Source of the DNA: an uncultured Subdoligranulum sp.
GTDB lineage: Bacteria > Bacillota > Clostridia > Oscillospirales > Ruminococcaceae
Length of the DNA: 31,834 nucleotides
Reading direction: 5' to 3'
Assembly: GCA_904374465.1 (NCBI GenBank)
Contig: CAJFFY010000029.1
Coordinates: 1 to 31,834 of the forward strand
Below the pieces are notes generated by a model, which did not search any database, had not been told where the DNA came from, and saw only the letters and a list, made by a program, of their open reading frames with translations. Shown piece after piece: positions 31,491 through 31,834 of the stretch. The translations under genes and the position numbers were made by a program. Position 1 is the stretch's first letter; each line of letters starts with the position of its first letter.

Positions 31491-31834
31491 TTTGGTGCGT
31501 TTTGTGGGAGTTTGGCGTACCTTCGTGGTACGCAAAACTGCCCTAAAATTCCTGTCTTTTCACTCTTCGCCCGTCTTCTCCGGCCTGGTTTAAGTACAAA
31601 CTCCGGTAACTCGCCGGATGTGTGCAGACGGACGTATATACACTTTACGCAACGGCAGAAGGCGGAAATGATCCGAGCGTTTACAGGGCTTGACAGCTGA
31701 CTCTGTAGCACTGCGGATTTGCACCTGACAGAAGGAAGCATCGGTGTACAAGGGGTACAAACGAGATAAAATAGAAATGAGGGGCGATAGAGCGGAAATG
31801 TCAGATTTTCCACTCTATCTGAACACGGTCGCTG
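31491..31834. other. Unassigned region after the tRNA operon
   Basis: 344 bases with no recognisable gene. An inverted repeat GCGTACC (31515-31521) and GGTACGC (31527-31533) forms a small TTCGT-loop hairpin. Weak open frames exist on both strands (plus 31473-31700; minus 31813-31445), but both run through the tRNA terminator and have no supported start or family. It could be a dispersed repeat, a structured RNA or ordinary intergenic DNA. Confidence 0.4.

Overview
This 31.8 kb window looks like chromosomal DNA from a GC-rich gut Firmicute of the Oscillospiraceae/Ruminococcaceae type (Faecalibacterium, Gemmiger or Subdoligranulum-like). That placement is inferred from protein style, Gram-positive ribosome binding sites (AGGAGG), SAM-I and FMN riboswitches, ThyX instead of ThyA, RecD2, ComF and a MurNAc PTS. 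No 16S gene is present to confirm it. Genes are tightly packed, and terminators often sit only a few bases before the next promoter.

Layout. 1-181: 3' end of tuf. 357-1901: guaA. 2017-4050: a TetR regulator and an MFS efflux pump sharing a palindromic operator. 4134-5687: ogt and a P1-family aminopeptidase. 5810-9424: a four-gene operon (GCS2-type glutamate-cysteine ligase, ATP-grasp ligase of glutathionylspermidine-synthase type, DinB-fold enzyme, lipoprotein). 9469-11834, minus strand: murQ and murP for recovery of N-acetylmuramic acid. 12025-13080, minus strand: mscS. 13134-14066: FMN riboswitch and ribU. 14105-15483: SAM-I riboswitch and metK. 15551-26041: a long apparent operon recD2-comF-mreB-like-pcrA-thyX-tmk-GNAT-mltG, joined by overlaps and short gaps and closed by one terminator. 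26109-27344: a U32 protein. 27389-30374, minus strand: a family-4 uracil-DNA glycosylase followed by a RecB-nuclease/XPD-helicase fusion. 30425-30994: a degenerate PlsY-like membrane protein. 31242-31434: tRNA-Asp and tRNA-Trp behind a perfect consensus promoter. 31491-31834: unexplained sequence.

The most interesting unit is the 5810-9424 operon. A gamma-glutamylcysteine-forming enzyme, an amide ligase that is not the usual glutathione synthetase, and a DinB-fold protein (a fold that includes bacillithiol- and mycothiol-dependent S-transferases) sit in one transcription unit. This suggests a non-standard low-molecular-weight thiol pathway with its own transferase. The individual assignments rest on sequence motifs; the pathway is inference.

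Other points worth attention are the back-to-back overlapping mscS and ribU promoters, the PlsY-like protein that has lost its catalytic motifs, the three GGFGAGY repeats in the PcrA linker, the C.A mismatch in the tRNA-Trp acceptor stem, and the terminator that ends 2 bases before the U32 ribosome binding site. There is no CRISPR array, insertion sequence, integrase or phage gene in the window.
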